From the NCBI GenBank assembly GCA_013399305.1, contig VXAI01000164.1, forward strand, positions 931,839 to 995,838: a stretch of DNA of 64,000 bases, written 5' to 3'. Each line of letters starts with the position of its first letter. Within the stretch, counting starts at the first letter, position 1. Shown piece by piece: positions 13,401 to 26,482 of the stretch. This DNA is from Rostratula benghalensis (taxonomy: Eukaryota > Chordata > Aves > Charadriiformes > Rostratulidae). The notes beneath the pieces are model-generated. The model saw only the letters and a list, made by a program, of their open reading frames with translations, searched no databases and was not told the DNA's origin. The translations under genes were made by a program, and so were the position numbers.

Positions 13401-16400
13401 ATTCTAAAAGAGTATATTTCCCTTGTACCTCTTAGTGTGCACGTTCATCCTCCTGGTTAAAACAAGCAGGTGGTGGTGCTACTGAAGGATTTCTCAGCTA
13501 GCTGCACTCTTGATCAAGATATGTAAGTTCTAAAGCATATGATCACCATAGTCTGACCTTCTGATCATTTGGGTTTTTCCAAACCCTTTCTAAACATTGT
13601 GCTGTCATTTAGAGAAGTAGAAGGCAGGCATCTGGAGAACATGGTCTATCATCTTGCTATCTTAAACACAGTGATATTAGAGATTTCAATGGCAGAAGTT
13701 GTAAAAAATAACTGTTGTTTTGATTACTGCACATTTGCCTCCTTAAAGCATTAAAAATAAAAGTCTCCATAGAGCCCTGTGAACTGGACAATCGTTATGC
13801 TCATGTGAAATCATATTATCAAGAAATAGTGACAAAGACAGGACACCATTACTCTGCAAAGCATTGCGCTTCAAGTGGTACCACTTAAACTCAGATGCAA
13901 AAGCCAATGTCCTGTTCCTCACAAACACAGTAAGAATCCACCCAGGAACAAGCCCCAGCTCCTTCCCCAGGTGTCAAAGTACAGCTTCAGGAATTTACGC
14001 TGTGCAGAATCAATTATACTGCATTATATGTACTCTATCTGTATGCTGCCACAATCTGTACCATACTGTGTAATATGTGTGGTCTTGTACATTATTTTTC
14101 AGAATACAGTCCATGCCACCTGTTGCTGCAACAACTGTAACAGACTCAAAAAACCCTCTATTTTTCTCCATAAATTAATGGCTTTTTATGTAACCCTTCC
14201 AATACACTCAAACCAAAATGTAGTGTTTAATTTTCAAAAGTTAATGGAAGCACACAACAAGCCCAGGGACTATACAGAAACGAAAAAAATCCTTCAGTAT
14301 CAAGAGCCAGTCAAGCTTTCCAAGTAATGGGGAAGTGCTTTAATTTATATCGTTTAAAGCATACAGTGGCATCTCACAAGACAGAAATATTTAGGAACAA
14401 ATCCTGCATCTTTAATATATACACACTAAACACAAGCTTATTGAGCTTAAGACCATGTGACATTTCCCCAGTACAAACATCTTAACTGTGACTATGAGTT
14501 TTAATTAACATAGTTAATAATTGCCTAATTACAGTCTTACTTCTCTGCCTCCACAGACACCGTTAACATAAGGAAATGCAACACCAAGGTGAGCTGGCAG
14601 GAGACACTCAAATGAATGGATCTGTGCCCAAAAAAAAAAAAAAAAAAAGCTAGAAGCAGACAGGTATACTAACAGAGTGTATCTGGTGCCCCACACAAGG
14701 GAAAAGCATCTCTGTAGTATTAACTGTAGCCCACCAGAAGCACGATGTTAATACTGAAAGCAAAATAGTTGCCCTGCTCAGGGCTGCACAAGGCACACTG
14801 ATTAACCTCAGAAGCCCTTTATTTGAGAGTACACACCACCACCATAAAAACCCATCAAAAACTTGAAGAAGAGCCCCACTACGTGACCATTTTCTTCCAG
14901 GGGACCTCCCTCTTCATCCAGATTTAGAGCACAGCTGGCTTTATTGCTACTAACGGGACACACACATGGTAGATTCTACATGAACAGGAAAATGACTCTC
15001 GTAGCAATGTAACACCAACAGATCCATCAGTCAAAGGACAATGTTTTATAGCATAAACACATATTCAAAGGGGCTTAGAGAGACTTAAAAAGACACAATT
15101 TATGAAGAGTTTTCAAGAAATCTTGTGACAATTCCTCAAACTGCTGACTTTGAGCAGAGCAGGAGTATAATCCAAACTGAATTAGCCAGTAATACCTATA
15201 TTTGTCCACACATATAATCATGCAACACAAACCAAAACCATTCCATCCCTTACAGTTTTTTTAAGATATATTAAAAATCAGCACAACAACTGAAGGTCAT
15301 TAACAGAATTAACCTCAATGCCACAGTTAAAATTACCCTGCCAAATGAAGTATTTGAGTTTGGGTGTTGGGGTTGGGTTTTTGGCTAAGCAATGGCACTG
15401 ATGCTCTCCAATAGCACAGTCTCTGTATCAGGCCACGAAACACTCTATGTACCCATTGTGTTACAAGTGGTTTGCTTGCATCTGCTGATGTCTATGCACA
15501 AGGGGTTGGAACTCTATCTTACCAGCCATCACTCTAGTTCCAGTGAGCATCACTGCTCCACTGTATTCCTCTGGACACAGAACAGCAATGTATTTCAAAA
15601 GGCTGAATTTCTGTCATCAAATTAATTTGGAGGGGGAGAAAGAGAGAGGGTTTCACAGTTGCAGCCTGCACCTTTCACTGTGTGCTAGCTCTTTCACTTA
15701 ATTGCAGCTCCTTCCATTTCATACCAAATAAAAAAATGTATTGTACTGGGTGTAGAAAATCAGAACACAAGTTCAGTTTGAGAAAAGGAACTTGAGAAAA
15801 AGAAAAGGCATGTCCTGGCAATTAGTGGAGCAGGAATAATTGCTGGCGTGGGTTGATAAACTGAACTGAAACTGCTACTGACTAACCCAATCTCTTTTTT
15901 CGCTCTCTTTTAGTAAACCATACCAAGTAGGTAATGAGAACTCTGTAAATATAATACAGCTCTATGTCAGTGCAGCTTTTGACAAAGCACTAGGAAAAAA
16001 AAAAAAATCATTAAGATATCAGAGATATTGTGCCAGGATAGAAATACAAAGGCAAATAAACTAGCTTAGGAAAAAGGATGCTGGAGATACTATTGGTTAT
16101 GCATTAATCTGAAGTCAGGTACCAAATACGCCACTTCAAATTCTGATGTTAGAAACAGACAATTATAAAACAGACCAAAAAAATGGCAGATGACCTTGAG
16201 GAAAAAAAAAAAGTTATTTCATCAGTGACAAAGACACACAGAGGAAAGGATATAACAGATATGTAAGAACAGTATTTGGATAGTATCTGGTACACTTGTT
16301 AAAAATCAGAGCATTTTATAATCTTTAAAAAAAAAAAAACGTACTATACAAACACGCACACAAATACAAATCAAGAATATACAAATTATCCAGTTAGAGC

Positions 16401-19400
16401 TGTTCACCTTGACAATAAAAAAACAAAAATATCCCTGACAAACTACAAACCACCTTTCTTTACCTGAACCTACCTTTCACATCAACTTCTTGTACTCTCA
16501 AATCAGACTCCATGCATCTCTTAAACAGGTTTCTTTCCTTCCCAACTTAGCTTTGCAGTTAGAAAAGAACATACGTGAAAGGAAGCTAGGTGTGGAGGAG
16601 CCTGGGATTTTTTTATGGTTTTGGGTTTTGTTTTTTTTAATATATATGCTGCAACCACATTTATTTGATGCTTCATTGCTGCTCTATGGCCACAAGTTCT
16701 CAGGTCCAACAACAGCTTGCCCCACATCAGCAAAAAACAAGGCAGGACAATCACCTCCGGTAGCTTAATGCCTGTTTGAGTGACACTCCCTTTTCACCTC
16801 TGATCAACTGCATACCAATTTTCAGGATTTACAAGCCTATTTCAGCACTGGACACCAGAGAGAACATACTAAAGACTAGAGCAGAAGCCAAATGCTTCTC
16901 TCTTCTGCAAGAGCAGACTACAATTTTTGTCAAAGTGCTCTAGCAAAATTGGTACATACTGAGAATTTGCAGATGGGCTGATCTAGCTGTAACACCATGA
17001 CCATCTGAACAGAAAAGACTAGAACAGCCTGAGACTGCATTGATTTTGTTCTCTAATAATTTCTTGATTTTTCTGAAAAGGCTTACAATGTAAGGACATT
17101 TCTGAAACATAATCAGGCAAAATTCAAGATAAGGATAATAGTGTTTTAAAGATGCTCCTCTAAATAAGCCTTAGAGACACAAGAATGCTTCAAAGCAAAT
17201 ACCACCAGATCACTCAGTTTTACTTTCCACCCTGACAGGCTGACTATTGCTAACTGTTCAATGCAAGACACTAAGATGACATAAAATACATGCCTTTATT
17301 GCCTTTTCCAAAATTCCCTCTAAACTGTTTTGTTCAGCACTAAGAAATTCCTTGTTCTACATCATCAGCACATTTTCATAGGCTACTCAAACAAACAGCC
17401 TCTTGGGCCTGCGAGACGCGGATGCTTATTGCCCTTGTTACTTCATCCATTACACCAGTTCAGGATTGACCTGGCTGCAGAGTCCAAAGACTGGTGGTGT
17501 AGCTGCTCCATCAGCCTTCCGATAGGCAGGAGGTCATTCCTTCCATCAGAGGTGGGATCAAGTGATAGATCTGCAAGATTACTGATTTGTAAGGGCTAAG
17601 ACAATGAAAGGCAAAGAAATAACATCTGTTTCAATTTCCCACAAAAGGACAAGCATTGGGTGACTGCCTTCCACCAAAGAAATACATTTCCCCCCCTACC
17701 TTGAGACTCTACTGATGAGGAAGAGTGACTTCACATACTAATTTCAGATTAAGAAGTTGCAATTCACATGTTCATCTGAAGTGTTGTAAAATCTGCAGGT
17801 TCGCTGCAAATTTCAAATTCATCATCTTCATGCTGTTTCCTTCCACACTTGGATGCGATTTGACAAAAACACCATACTTGTCACTGCAAACTCCTGCCAG
17901 CTGGAATCACACACAGTGCTACCCACGGAAGTTTACAAACACTGATTAGGAGCGGCAGACACACAGCAAGCAATAGGTTCAATAGACATGGGCTTAATCT
18001 TGTTTATGTTACTGAATGAAACGGGGGAGAGGGGAAATCCCACAACACACTCTTCCTTTTTATTTTATTTTTAATCCTGCTGTTTGTATTTTGCAAAGCT
18101 AGCTCTCCAACCACCAGCCTATTAGCAAGGCACGACACCACATTATGTACATCTATGGAGGAGTTATCCTACAAGAAAGAAATTTGTTTTGTCCATCATA
18201 TATGCTTTATTTGGCCTTCTTCACTAAGCTACTAATGGGTCCCACTCTCCTACCAAGGCTTTAGATGTTAAATTGCAAGGTAATGGCTGCTTTTAAAAAT
18301 GGAACAGGAAAAACTCCCTGAAAGAGGTGCCATGTTATGTAAAGATCACAGCAAGACCCTAGGAGGGAAAGAATGAAGCTTCTAGAGGACAGTTAAGTGT
18401 CTCATCGATTCCTTCAGAGCAAGCAGATGTCTGAGATAAGAGCATACTTTGAGGAATGTTTCCTTCAGCTAATGTCAGGTGCAGCAGCCTAGGGCTTGCT
18501 CCTGCTCCAGCACCTCAGTTATGCCAAAAGAGCTGTCTGTGGGGCTGTAAGCTGACTCACCAGATAAATAAACATTTCCTTCTTTTCCCGCTTTGTCAAG
18601 TTATAAATCACTTGGCTTCTTAGAACAGTTTACCACACGACCTCACAAAATGACCTTCCTCTAAGAGTTTAAGCTGACAGCAAAATAGTGCAGGTGGAAA
18701 AACCAGCTGGTGGTGGTTAAGAAAGGACAAGAGTTTCTCAAAGCTGGCTTTGCTACTGAAGCCAGCAGATCTCTCCGCGATAGGGAGAGGGGGAACAGTT
18801 GTGACCAGGCTGGAAAGGTTTCACTGGTCAGGAAAACCATTTACTTCTGCCATCAGAAACAACTGCATCTACAGTTCAGACAGCGGCTCTCTGGCTTTTG
18901 CTCTGCCATGGGGGAGAGACTTACCATTTTCCAGTATGTGCTCCAGCACCAACTCAATCCCACACATCCCTCTGGCAAGAGGTGCTCTCCATTCCCAAGA
19001 GAACAAAGTTAAATCACCATGGAAGGATTTCTACTCAGCCCAAACTAGTCCATATGCTTAAAATTTACATAGGATGACAGAAGGCAAAGTGACAGGAGGT
19101 TCATTTGGTTTTTGGTGATTTTGTTTATTTTTGGTTGCCTTTTTTTTTTTTTTTTTAAATGAGTCACATAAGAGGCATTGAAATTGCAGTTCTCTCCTGC
19201 TCTATGGGTAATGGTTCCAGATGCTAAGGGAACTGCAGCTCAGAGGTGTCACAGATGAATTAGCCATCAACAAATACCAGTCCTGAACAAAGGCTTGAAA
19301 AAATTTGGGTAGCTCACCATAGCCAAATTTCCATTCAGTAATTTTTTTGCTTCGACAAGTTACCCCAACTGCTGCCAAGCCACAAGATGATGAACTATAG

Positions 19401-22400
19401 TCTGCCTTCTCTTGGGGCACATTCTATCTATCAACATGGATCTGCTTGGCACATTTCAAATTTTATCCTCATGAATTATATTTTTCCCCCCTCTGTAGAT
19501 TACTATACAGCTGCACACTCTATCACACATAGTAATTTCAGGAGAAAGGACATTTTATGTACCAGGACTAATGTCCGACTCCTGACATTAACCTTGCTTC
19601 ACCAACTCAAGCCTGTTTTCCACACAACACAAGCGACTGAAGCAGAACTTCCATTTGCATCTTTTCAGCCTAAAGAGGCTAAAAATACCTGCTTAGCATG
19701 CGTTCAGTCAGCCATGGATAATGTTGTATCCCTTACCTAAAATGACTAAATATGCTCTTCAAGGAAAAGTGACCATCATTTTTAGATACAAATAGAAAAA
19801 AAAAAAAAAAGAGAAGTAGGAAACAACGCTTCACTAACAGATTTTAGAGGAGTATCAGTAGCTTTGTGTGTCATGAATTTCTCAGGTGCACTTTCATACC
19901 ATCCTCATACATACAATTAAAGATTCATTTTATTATTTCAAATCATACTTTTAATACATTTCAGTACATATGTTTGCATATACAAGATGAACTTTTACTT
20001 GAAGCTCATTTTTTTCCTATCAGAAATCTGATCACTATTGACTGTGTGTGTTCTTGTTTGTTTACTCAGAAAAAAAATATTCTCTCAACCACTTCATTTG
20101 GAGCAGAAATAAGACATAAGTGCAAGAATTAAAAAAAAAAATCAAAAACATCTGAGACTTAAAGACAGAACATAAGGCCATTTCCTAATAAAAAAAATGC
20201 CTTAAGCAACTACACACTTGCTACTGAATCTCTCAGTACATTATAGTCTCTACACAAACACTGCAAATCCACCTTTAGGCAAAGTTTTCCAGGCCTTTAA
20301 TAAGATTTGCAATTTCTTGATGACTCAATTTTTTTATTTTTTTTCCTCCAAAGAAAGCAGGCGAGTTGAAGTAAAGCAGTTTAGTCTGCACTGAAGTCAA
20401 ATATTTGCACATACTTGAAGACACTAAATAGGATCCTCCTTGATCCTTCTACTTGTTGTGTTAGATCAAAAGATTATACTTCTGTCCAAAAAAAGCTACT
20501 ATTTCCTCACAACAGCACACACTCCAGTGTAGCTATTATGTCAAATATCAGTCTATGCATGTGAATAGTTCAAATTTTCACAATGTACAATGAAAGTTAA
20601 CAAATTATAACAATAATCAAGCACTGTACATATTTATCATCATTTTAAAAAAAAAAGTTTAAAATGGCAACTTGTCAACTGCCCCCATACACACACTGCA
20701 AAACAAATTTTAATGCATTGTAAGATGCTTTTTTCAGCTTTTCAATTGTAATATACATTCAACCTGTGGGAACACCCCTCAGCACTTCTCTATTTTCATG
20801 ATTGTGTTTTTTGTATTTTCATGACAAAGGTTTATTTATCAAGTTGCCACAATTAAGTGACTTGTAGGAACGGTTATGGATACCACTGTCACACTCTTGA
20901 ATTCAACCTCAGCTGGTAACGGTTCCATCAGCCACACTCTGTGTTCATTAAAGACTCTGCTCAGTCCTGTCATTTAGAGTCCACAGCACATCAGCAGTCC
21001 CAACCAGTCCCAGCTGCATGTCTTTTAGGCAGGCTGAAATTACTCTAACTCTTCAAACTGGTTATTTGGCATTAGTAGTGGAGAAGATTTCTGTAAAAAG
21101 TTTGTAAAGAAATTTGGGATCTCTTTGTTTACAGTGCTACACAAACATTACTACTGTTAAGTAAAAGTGAGATTTTTTTTTGCCTCAGTCTAGACTGTCT
21201 TCAAGCAAAGTTAAGAACTAAGTGACAAACACACACGTCTTTTTTGGTCTTTTGAGAAATATCCCACGTTCTTCTGCTCCCTTTCCAGCTTACCATACAG
21301 GTCAAAAGTCCATCTCCTACAATCTTCTCAGAAGTTCAAAGTTGTCACAATACACCCTAGGGAGCCAAAGTCATTCTTTCTTCATAGGTGGGTTAATCTG
21401 GACAAGCACTTCTGGAAAGTTCTGGTAAAGGCTTTTCCTAGGAACCCAGACTGCCAAGGAACCACCTTTTAGGACCTTTCAGATTAGAAGTCTTTTTCAA
21501 GAGCCTCACCTTGCACAAGGTATGCACCAGACTTCTGTAACTACGTATACTGACGTCCACATAATAAGAAAATGCTGTTTACGTAGCTATGAATAAGTCT
21601 CCCCAGAGGGACTGCAAGTTATTTTTTAAATTCATCTGTCCCTTATTTTTCTTACAAGAACAAAGAGGAAGAAAACCATGCTTCCACAAACTGCATTTGA
21701 AGTATGAATCTAGAGCCACAATTCTTCTTTCAGGTATGTAATTTAGGACAATTTTTGAATATTACAAAGAACAAATACATTCTTTTATCTTTGTTTTGGT
21801 TTTTGTAAGGGTTAGGCTTTTTCAGCCTTTGATCTGTAACAAAAATAAGGGCTAGCCAGTAGGAACATCTCTTACTGTTATTCTGTAAAGACTTTAGATT
21901 GATTCATCCTTCTTCTAACTCATCTAATTAACACAATAGAAATAGGTTTTTGCAAAACAGAACAAGCAGTCACCTTACTAAGAGAGGTTCTTATCTATCT
22001 TTCTGTACAATTTGTTTGACTACCTTATTCAACAAAAGAAAGGAGAACAAAAAAAAAACCTTAAAGTTTTTTGCTAGGACAGCAGATAGGCATTAAAGAT
22101 AGGTGGATGCTGGTTTTGGTCTCAGCATATGAAAGCAAATAACATTCTTGGTCAAACAATGCAGTTCAATGCTATCCTTAAATAGTGAAGAAACCACTGC
22201 CTGACCAAAACTGCTTTCCCATCTTTTTTATAATTAAGAAGGAGCTAAAAGTGTAGACTTACTGTTTTTCTGCAGAAGATAACTGCTGACGAATAGTCAA
22301 AGAATGAGAATCATCTGCCTTTATTAATACCTTAGCAGACAACTGTTTCCATTCAGCAGGGGAGGGAAACAAAATAAATCATTCAATGTATTTCAAAAGG

Positions 22401-25400
22401 GCATCTTATTCTGTATTGTAGAAGCTGTTTATGGTGGTGTCCTACAATTCAGCACAGACAATTTCATTCTCCAAACCAAAATAATTAATGGTATTTGACT
22501 GTACTATTAGCTCCATCTTCAAGGTAAAAAAGATATAAAAGGAAGTAAAGAATTAAATACTCAAAATAGAGCCAAGATTTTATCAAATTCTACCAGGGAA
22601 AAAAAAAAAAAAAAAACCCACAAAAAACCCAAAACAAAACACCCCCCCAAAACCAAAATCATGTTCCATTAGTATTTTCAAGTGAGGTAAAACCAGAAAG
22701 TACACACCTTTCTGAATCTGTTACCTGTACATAAGCGAAGATCAACAGTCTCTGGCTTGCAGAAAGGAGAATCATCTAGTCCAGGGGCAAACGAATGCTG
22801 AAGTCCAGTGAAATGGGCTGAGACTTTCTCCTGTTCATTCACCACACTTCCAAACCTCTTTCTTGGCAACTCAGAAGCCCAAAGGACTGAACACTCAGAC
22901 CAAAATGCTCATTCACAAGAGCTGATATTATGATGGGTATCATATATGAGTCTTAAGTTCATCTGACTACCAAAATTTTCCTGATTGTCAGAACTACCTC
23001 TGCAAAACAGAAATGAAGTTGCCTTTGTGTATTTACTCTGTGGTTTGAGGAGGACTGGAACTCTCTGCTCGACAGTACAGCATTGTTTACTTAATTAAGC
23101 ACATTCTACCTACTTAGAAAGTGGGGCAGGAAAGGTAAGTTTAAATACCATTTTAAGTTCACAAGTAAGAGATCCCTCTAAGAAAGAAAACACATATGAC
23201 AAAACTAACGTTGAATGGCACGGTGAAAATAGACATTTTGTATAATAAAAACTTTGAGAAGTCTTAGTCAAGTAAGACAAACATTCTTTGGTGTTTTACA
23301 ACAGTTGATCTGACAGACAGTGGCAATCCCCTAAATTAACATGCATCCTACCACACTTCCTCTTTTAATTGCTGGGCATTTCCTGATACCAAAAGCTGCT
23401 CAGGTTACATGACTGTAAAATAACTTATGACCATTTTAAAAATAATTCAGAACCACCTTCAGAACTTTTAAAGAGACAGTAAAACCATCCAAGTAAAAAC
23501 TATTTAAACTTTTGACAAGGCAGAATTTAAAGCACAGCTGGGACAGTTCACTTCCTGACATTTTGCTACTGGGAGAATCCAGGTGTGCATTTCTTCTAAG
23601 ACCTATTAGTTGATCTAGAATCTCAGACAACTTAAATAACTGTATTATAAAATTGAAGCGATGTAAAGGGCTGTAACGTTTCTCACTCAAATACATTACT
23701 TCCATTATTATAACTGGTCTAATATAGGGTTTAACACTCTTTTGCTGTATTTGCTATACAGAAAGCGTTTACCACACTTCACAGAGAAAGTCTCTCTATG
23801 CACCTACTTTTAAAACACTTTAAAAATACTTCAGCTTTTAGCATAATAGAAGCCTGACAAAGTGAACTGGTTAAAAGAAGACACTAACAAGTTCTCTGCT
23901 GTGCACAGTGCTACACTGGCTATTTCTAATAAATATCATCATAGGCCTACACCAAAGATCTCAAACATGACTGATGTTTTTGCAGAACGGCAGGTGAAAC
24001 CATGGCTGGTTTTTTATTTGGATGCTGCTGTCCAAATGCAGATTCCTGAACTGTTCTGTCAGGATTCCAGCTCATCAGCCCTCACGTGCACACACACACA
24101 CACAGACATGCATCTACATACATCTTGCCTTGCAAACTCAGTACTGGTGAGCTCAGAAGGAAGCCTCATTTAACTGTTACTGCTGCAGAAGACACCAGTA
24201 AAAGAGGTAACAGGAAATAACATTTCTTGAAGACTAGCATCAGGTTTCATTTTTATCTACATTAAAAAAAAAGACTCAGGTTTGTACTTCGTTCTCTTGA
24301 TTCAAGAAAACCTAAAAAAGCAAAGTTTCACTTGGTGGCAACTTGCTGCATCTGATGTTCTAGCAAAACCAGGGTTCATACAACTTCCTGACAAGCACAG
24401 CTTTCTTAAGCGTTGCCTACATCAGATTTTCAAGTGCAGCCTGTAGTGACAGGATTTCAGTTGTTTCCTTGCTATCTTTTTTCTCTCCAGCCTAGCACCT
24501 TCTTGTTACGTTATACACTGAGGAACATTACACAGCGTTGAGCATGATAGCCTCCTAAACAGAGCCCAGCTAAAACATCAGTAGGACTTTTTAACTACAG
24601 TAGTATTTTAAGTGTCATATTCAAGGACCTAAAGACACTTTACAGGAACCGATTTGCTAAGTCATACACCCATACGGAGGCTCACATGCCACAGAAAGGT
24701 CGAGTTACAGAACAGTAACTAGAACCTCTGACACATAATTAAAATAATTAAAATGAAGACAGTTTTTAAGACACTAGAGATTTCTTGAACAAGTTCTACT
24801 GCGTGCACTTCTGCTACCACAAAAATAACTGGGGGATGTAGAAGAGGGGAGTGAAAGGAAGGATTGAAATCACAATTTAGATATCATTCTGTTAAGAAAG
24901 GAGAGACAGTTGGCCTGCAGATCATGACAACTTTTCAGGCACGGGGATCCATATACACAGATTTTCCCACAATACATGGATTTCCTAAGTGCATCCATCA
25001 TAGTTTTCAAGCGGCTTGGTTCCATTATACTTGGGTGGTGATAAGGGGGTGCGATGTAAGCTTCCTGCAGGGCTGGTCTCAAGTGCATCATTTATCAGAG
25101 TACACCATCTCTCCTGTCTAGTCAAAGGAGATTACACCATCTTTTGTAAAGCACATACAAAGATAACCAATGTCACAACACACTGTGTTCTGGCAACGAA
25201 ATTCTTGAACAGCAAGCTTCAGACAGCCACACGTGCATCAAGGAGCATAGACTTCTTGATGTTAAAGGCTGCAAATTAGCCCTTTGGAATACAGGCACCT
25301 CACGAGAGAGAGCAATGAGACATACAGAAGCTGTCCCCAAAGCACACCGATGCGTTCCCACCCTCAGCTAGACCTCAGCAGGCAACTCTGAAGTTGGCAC

Positions 25401-26314
25401 ATGACAGCCATGAAGGCCAAGATCCAATAATACCTTCAAGCCCTGGGCCGTGTAAGCTATTTTCTCTAGCCCAGCCTTGCACAGTCATTAAGTGGCTCTC
25501 CTACCCGCCTACCGCATTCCTACATCCCAGAAACTGAGGGCTAGAGGCTTACCCAGCTCCACCACCCACCAGGACTGGAGGGGCTTAGCTTGGTAACGCC
25601 ACAAGGCCACCGGTCCACCGAGCCTGGCTCCCCCCTCCCTTACGCGGGACACTCAAGCTGCCCGCGTCCGCTAACGGCGGCGGCAGCCCGAAGGGGAAGC
25701 CGGAGCACACGCTTCGGCGACGGGCACATGCTTCCCCCAGAGCACCGCAGCCTGAAGCCGAGCAAACCCAGCAGCAGAAGCGCTCCCTTCACCTCCCCGC
25801 CCTCTTTCTGCCGGCTCGCCAGCACCACAGCCTCAAGCTAGCGGGGAGAAGACACGATGTTAGCGGAGGAGGAACGGCGGGCCGAGCCGGGCCGTGCGGG
25901 CGCGGAGCCGGCGAGAGGCGCAGTCGCACCGGCCACGACTCGCCGGGCTGCGCGAAGCCCCGGGACGGTCCTTGCCGCCGGTTACTCGGGCTCCGGCACC
26001 TGAGCGGGTAGGGAGGGCGCCCGGGCGGACTGCTCTCCGCCGTCCCTTGACCTTACCCCCAGCTTGGCAGGAGCCGTCCGTCCTCCCGGGGACCGGAGCC
26101 CGCCGGGTAGCCCTTGCCGCCCGTCACGCCACCTTGCCCGGCTCCCCTCGCCGCCCCGCAAGGAGACACCGCAGCGGAGGGAGCGGCGGGGGAAGGGGGG
26201 GCCTGCCCGCGCCCCGCTCACCTGCAGGGGGAAGGTGGCCGCCTTGTTGCCCACGTAGCCGCGAACGACGTGGCTCTGGATGGAGAGCACCCGGCATTCG
26301 CGCTCCGGCTCCAT
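5384..26314 (-). CDS. PDXK: Pyridoxal kinase, partial (coding exons 1 and 2; remainder off the left edge)
   Basis: PDXK phosphorylates pyridoxal, pyridoxine and pyridoxamine with ATP to give the B6 cofactor forms in the cytosol; it is a ribokinase-like (PfkB) family enzyme. Two exons are visible: 26222..26314 and 5384..5438. Together they encode about 49 residues that follow vertebrate PDXK closely, beginning [20 protein letters not shown] and continuing through [18 protein letters not shown]. The Ser of SIQS (residue 14 here, equivalent to human Ser12) and the Thr of SNHT (residue 49, human Thr47), both known pyridoxal-pocket residues, are present. Exon 1 ends in phase 0 and exon 2 in phase 1, both with GT donors. 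Intron 1 is 20,783 bp. The next expected segment, YAHWKGQ onward, was sought in 1..5383 and not seen, so exon 3 should lie left of the window. The neighbour upstream in transcription is RRP1B in the same orientation, as in human 21q22.3. Confidence 0.95.
8826..8862. repeat. Compound AT/AC/AT/GT microsatellite with 20-bp palindrome
   Basis: The array (TA)n(CA)n(TA)n(TG)n contains a perfect 20-bp self-complementary core at 8843..8862 (acacacatatatatgtgtgt). Such repeats can form hairpins and vary in length. Confidence 0.9.
10421..10447. repeat. A27 homopolymer
   Basis: There are twenty-seven consecutive A. I see no retrocopied gene body upstream and no flanking duplication, so it is treated as a simple repeat. 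Confidence 0.9.
11527..11683 (+). mobile_element. Old, diverged CR1 3'-end fragment
   Basis: The arrangement is CR1-like: gatgctgtggaattgctacccttggaggttttcaagtcccag, then caacctggcctgaac, then a cagaggcctcttccatcctgggtc block and a degenerate terminal octamer (gtcattcaatgat). It diverges clearly from the younger copies in this window. Confidence 0.65.
24081..24107. repeat. Short CA microsatellite
   Basis: About nine CA units lie in a slightly impure run within PDXK intron 1. Confidence 0.8.
26222..26314 (-). CDS. PDXK: PDXK coding exon 1
   Basis: This exon has 31 codons from the ATG at 26314 to CTG CAG, then the donor gtgagc (plus-strand 'ac' at 26220-26221). The start sits in a strong context, gcggccATGG, with G at -3 and +4. 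The N-terminus is two residues longer than human PDXK. It contains the first beta strand and the SIQS substrate-binding segment followed by the GYVGN turn. It lies inside the CpG island, as expected for a housekeeping promoter. Splice phase at the end is 0. Confidence 0.96.
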
Positions 26315-26376
26315 GGCCGCTCCGCTCCGCGCCGCCTGCCCGCGCCGGGCCGAGGTGGCGGCGTTGGGAGCAGAAG

Positions 26377-26407
26377 CGGGGAGGGAAGGGGGGTGGGGGG
26401 GAGGCGG
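26377..26407 (+). other. G-quadruplex-capable G-run in PDXK 5' region
   Basis: Four or more G-runs (GGGG, GGG, GGGGGG, GGGGGGG) separated by one or two bases occur on the plus strand. They begin about 63 bp upstream of the PDXK ATG. The gene is on the minus strand, so the G-rich strand is the template strand. Folding is predicted from pattern only. Confidence 0.6.
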
Positions 26408-26458
26408 AGCGCGGCAGGCGTCACGCGTTTTCCCGCCCCCCTCCTGTCACACAGACAG

Positions 26459-26482
26459 ACACACACACACACACACACACAC
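26459..26482. repeat. (AC)12 microsatellite in PDXK promoter
   Basis: Twelve uninterrupted AC units follow two ACAG units, about 145 bp upstream of the PDXK start codon. A second shorter AC tract (26586..26597) lies further upstream. Confidence 0.95.

Larger units (their letters stand above)
5439..26221 (-). other. PDXK: PDXK intron 1
   Basis: This 20.8-kb intron is bounded by a GT donor at 26220-26221 and an AG acceptor at 5439-5440. It is AT-rich, with many homopolymer A/T tracts. Apart from one diverged CR1 (about 11527..11683), an AT/AC/GT microsatellite near 8826 and the first-exon CpG island at its right end, I see no gene, RNA gene or conserved coding segment. Short open frames here match no family I recognise. 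Confidence 0.9.
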
